Shown here piece by piece: positions 11,506 to 11,575 of a stretch of DNA of 11,575 nucleotides; positions within the stretch are counted from its first letter, which is position 1; every line of letters begins with the position of its first letter. The stretch lies in the NCBI GenBank assembly GCA_949063825.1, contig CARSRA010000022.1, positions 1-11,575 of the forward strand, given 5' to 3'. The notes under the pieces are model-generated. The model made no database searches and was not told where the DNA came from. It saw only the letters and a list, made by a program, of their open reading frames with translations. The position numbers and the translations under genes are program-made. This stretch comes from an uncultured Candidatus Saccharibacteria bacterium. GTDB taxonomy: Bacteria > Patescibacteriota > Saccharimonadia > Saccharimonadales > Saccharimonadaceae.

Positions 11506-11575
11506 ACTACTACCTTAACCTCATCACTACTACCTTAACCTCATCACTACTACCTTAACCTCATCACTACTACCT
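11506..11575. repeat. 20-bp tandem repeat, 3.5 copies, runs off the window
   Basis: ACTACTACCTTAACCTCATC is repeated without change at 11506-11525, 11526-11545 and 11546-11565, with a half copy to the end of the window. There are no spacers. The unit is not a multiple of three, so copy-number change would shift any reading frame. It resembles 6147-6164, just inside cassette A3 (CTCATCATTACTACCTAT). Confidence 0.95.

Noticed and set aside
11506..11575. CRISPR array
   Set aside because: The 20-bp units are directly adjacent with no spacers.
1..11575. Alternative genetic code (UGA as glycine, as in some CPR groups)
   Set aside because: All genes close well with standard stops and no gene requires reading through TGA.

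Overview
The window fits a small-genome Candidatus Saccharibacteria (TM7)/CPR-type bacterium. The pointers are C-terminal pieces of FISUMP-type surface domains (Fibrobacter succinogenes major paralogous domain), a delta-prime-like clamp-loader subunit with no P-loop, a GH57-like protein with a long disordered tail, tightly packed genes and the standard code (TAA, TAG and TGA all act as stops). The phylum is inferred from gene content, not from a marker search.

Layout. 1-1100: a frameshifted Nudix hydrolase gene (minus) lies between inverted copies of FISUMP cassette ends (A1 on plus; tandem B1-A2 on minus). 1151-2839: a single-pass membrane protein of unknown function (minus), preceded by a strongly structured RNA element with its own promoter and terminator (about 2895-3036). 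3133-3297: what looks like the remnant of a serine-recombinase C-terminus. 3310-3384: tRNA-Trp (minus). 3625-3837: rpmG with a clear promoter and terminator. 3905-5788: the GH57-like protein (minus). 5863-6421: two head-to-head FISUMP cassettes, B2 and A3. 6429-6995: a membrane-anchored DUF2726 protein (minus). 7175-7425: divergent tRNA-Tyr and tRNA-Thr with interleaved promoters. 7445-7586: a minus-strand mini-transcript with a near-perfect promoter, a strong Shine-Dalgarno, a 14-codon ORF and an internal complement to that Shine-Dalgarno. 7601-11053: a tight minus-strand operon trpS - rluD-like - holB-like - TPR protein. 11130-11206: tRNA-Ala (minus). 11256-11575: another FISUMP cassette (B3), then a 20-bp tandem repeat running off the window.

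Working picture. The housekeeping genes cover translation (trpS, rpmG, four tRNAs, an rRNA/tRNA pseudouridine synthase) and replication (holB-like). Six promoterless FISUMP C-terminal cassettes of two classes are dispersed among them on both strands. Each class ends in an exactly conserved 34- or 36-bp block that runs past the stop codon, while the roughly 150 bp upstream are variable. This is the layout expected of a silent repertoire for gene conversion or recombination into an expressed surface-protein gene outside the window. It is the strongest candidate for an undescribed system here; the two structured RNAs come next.

Promoters are unusually uniform. Most use an extended -10 of the form TGATANAAT, and in three genes it sits only 9-10 nt before the start codon, implying leaderless mRNAs.
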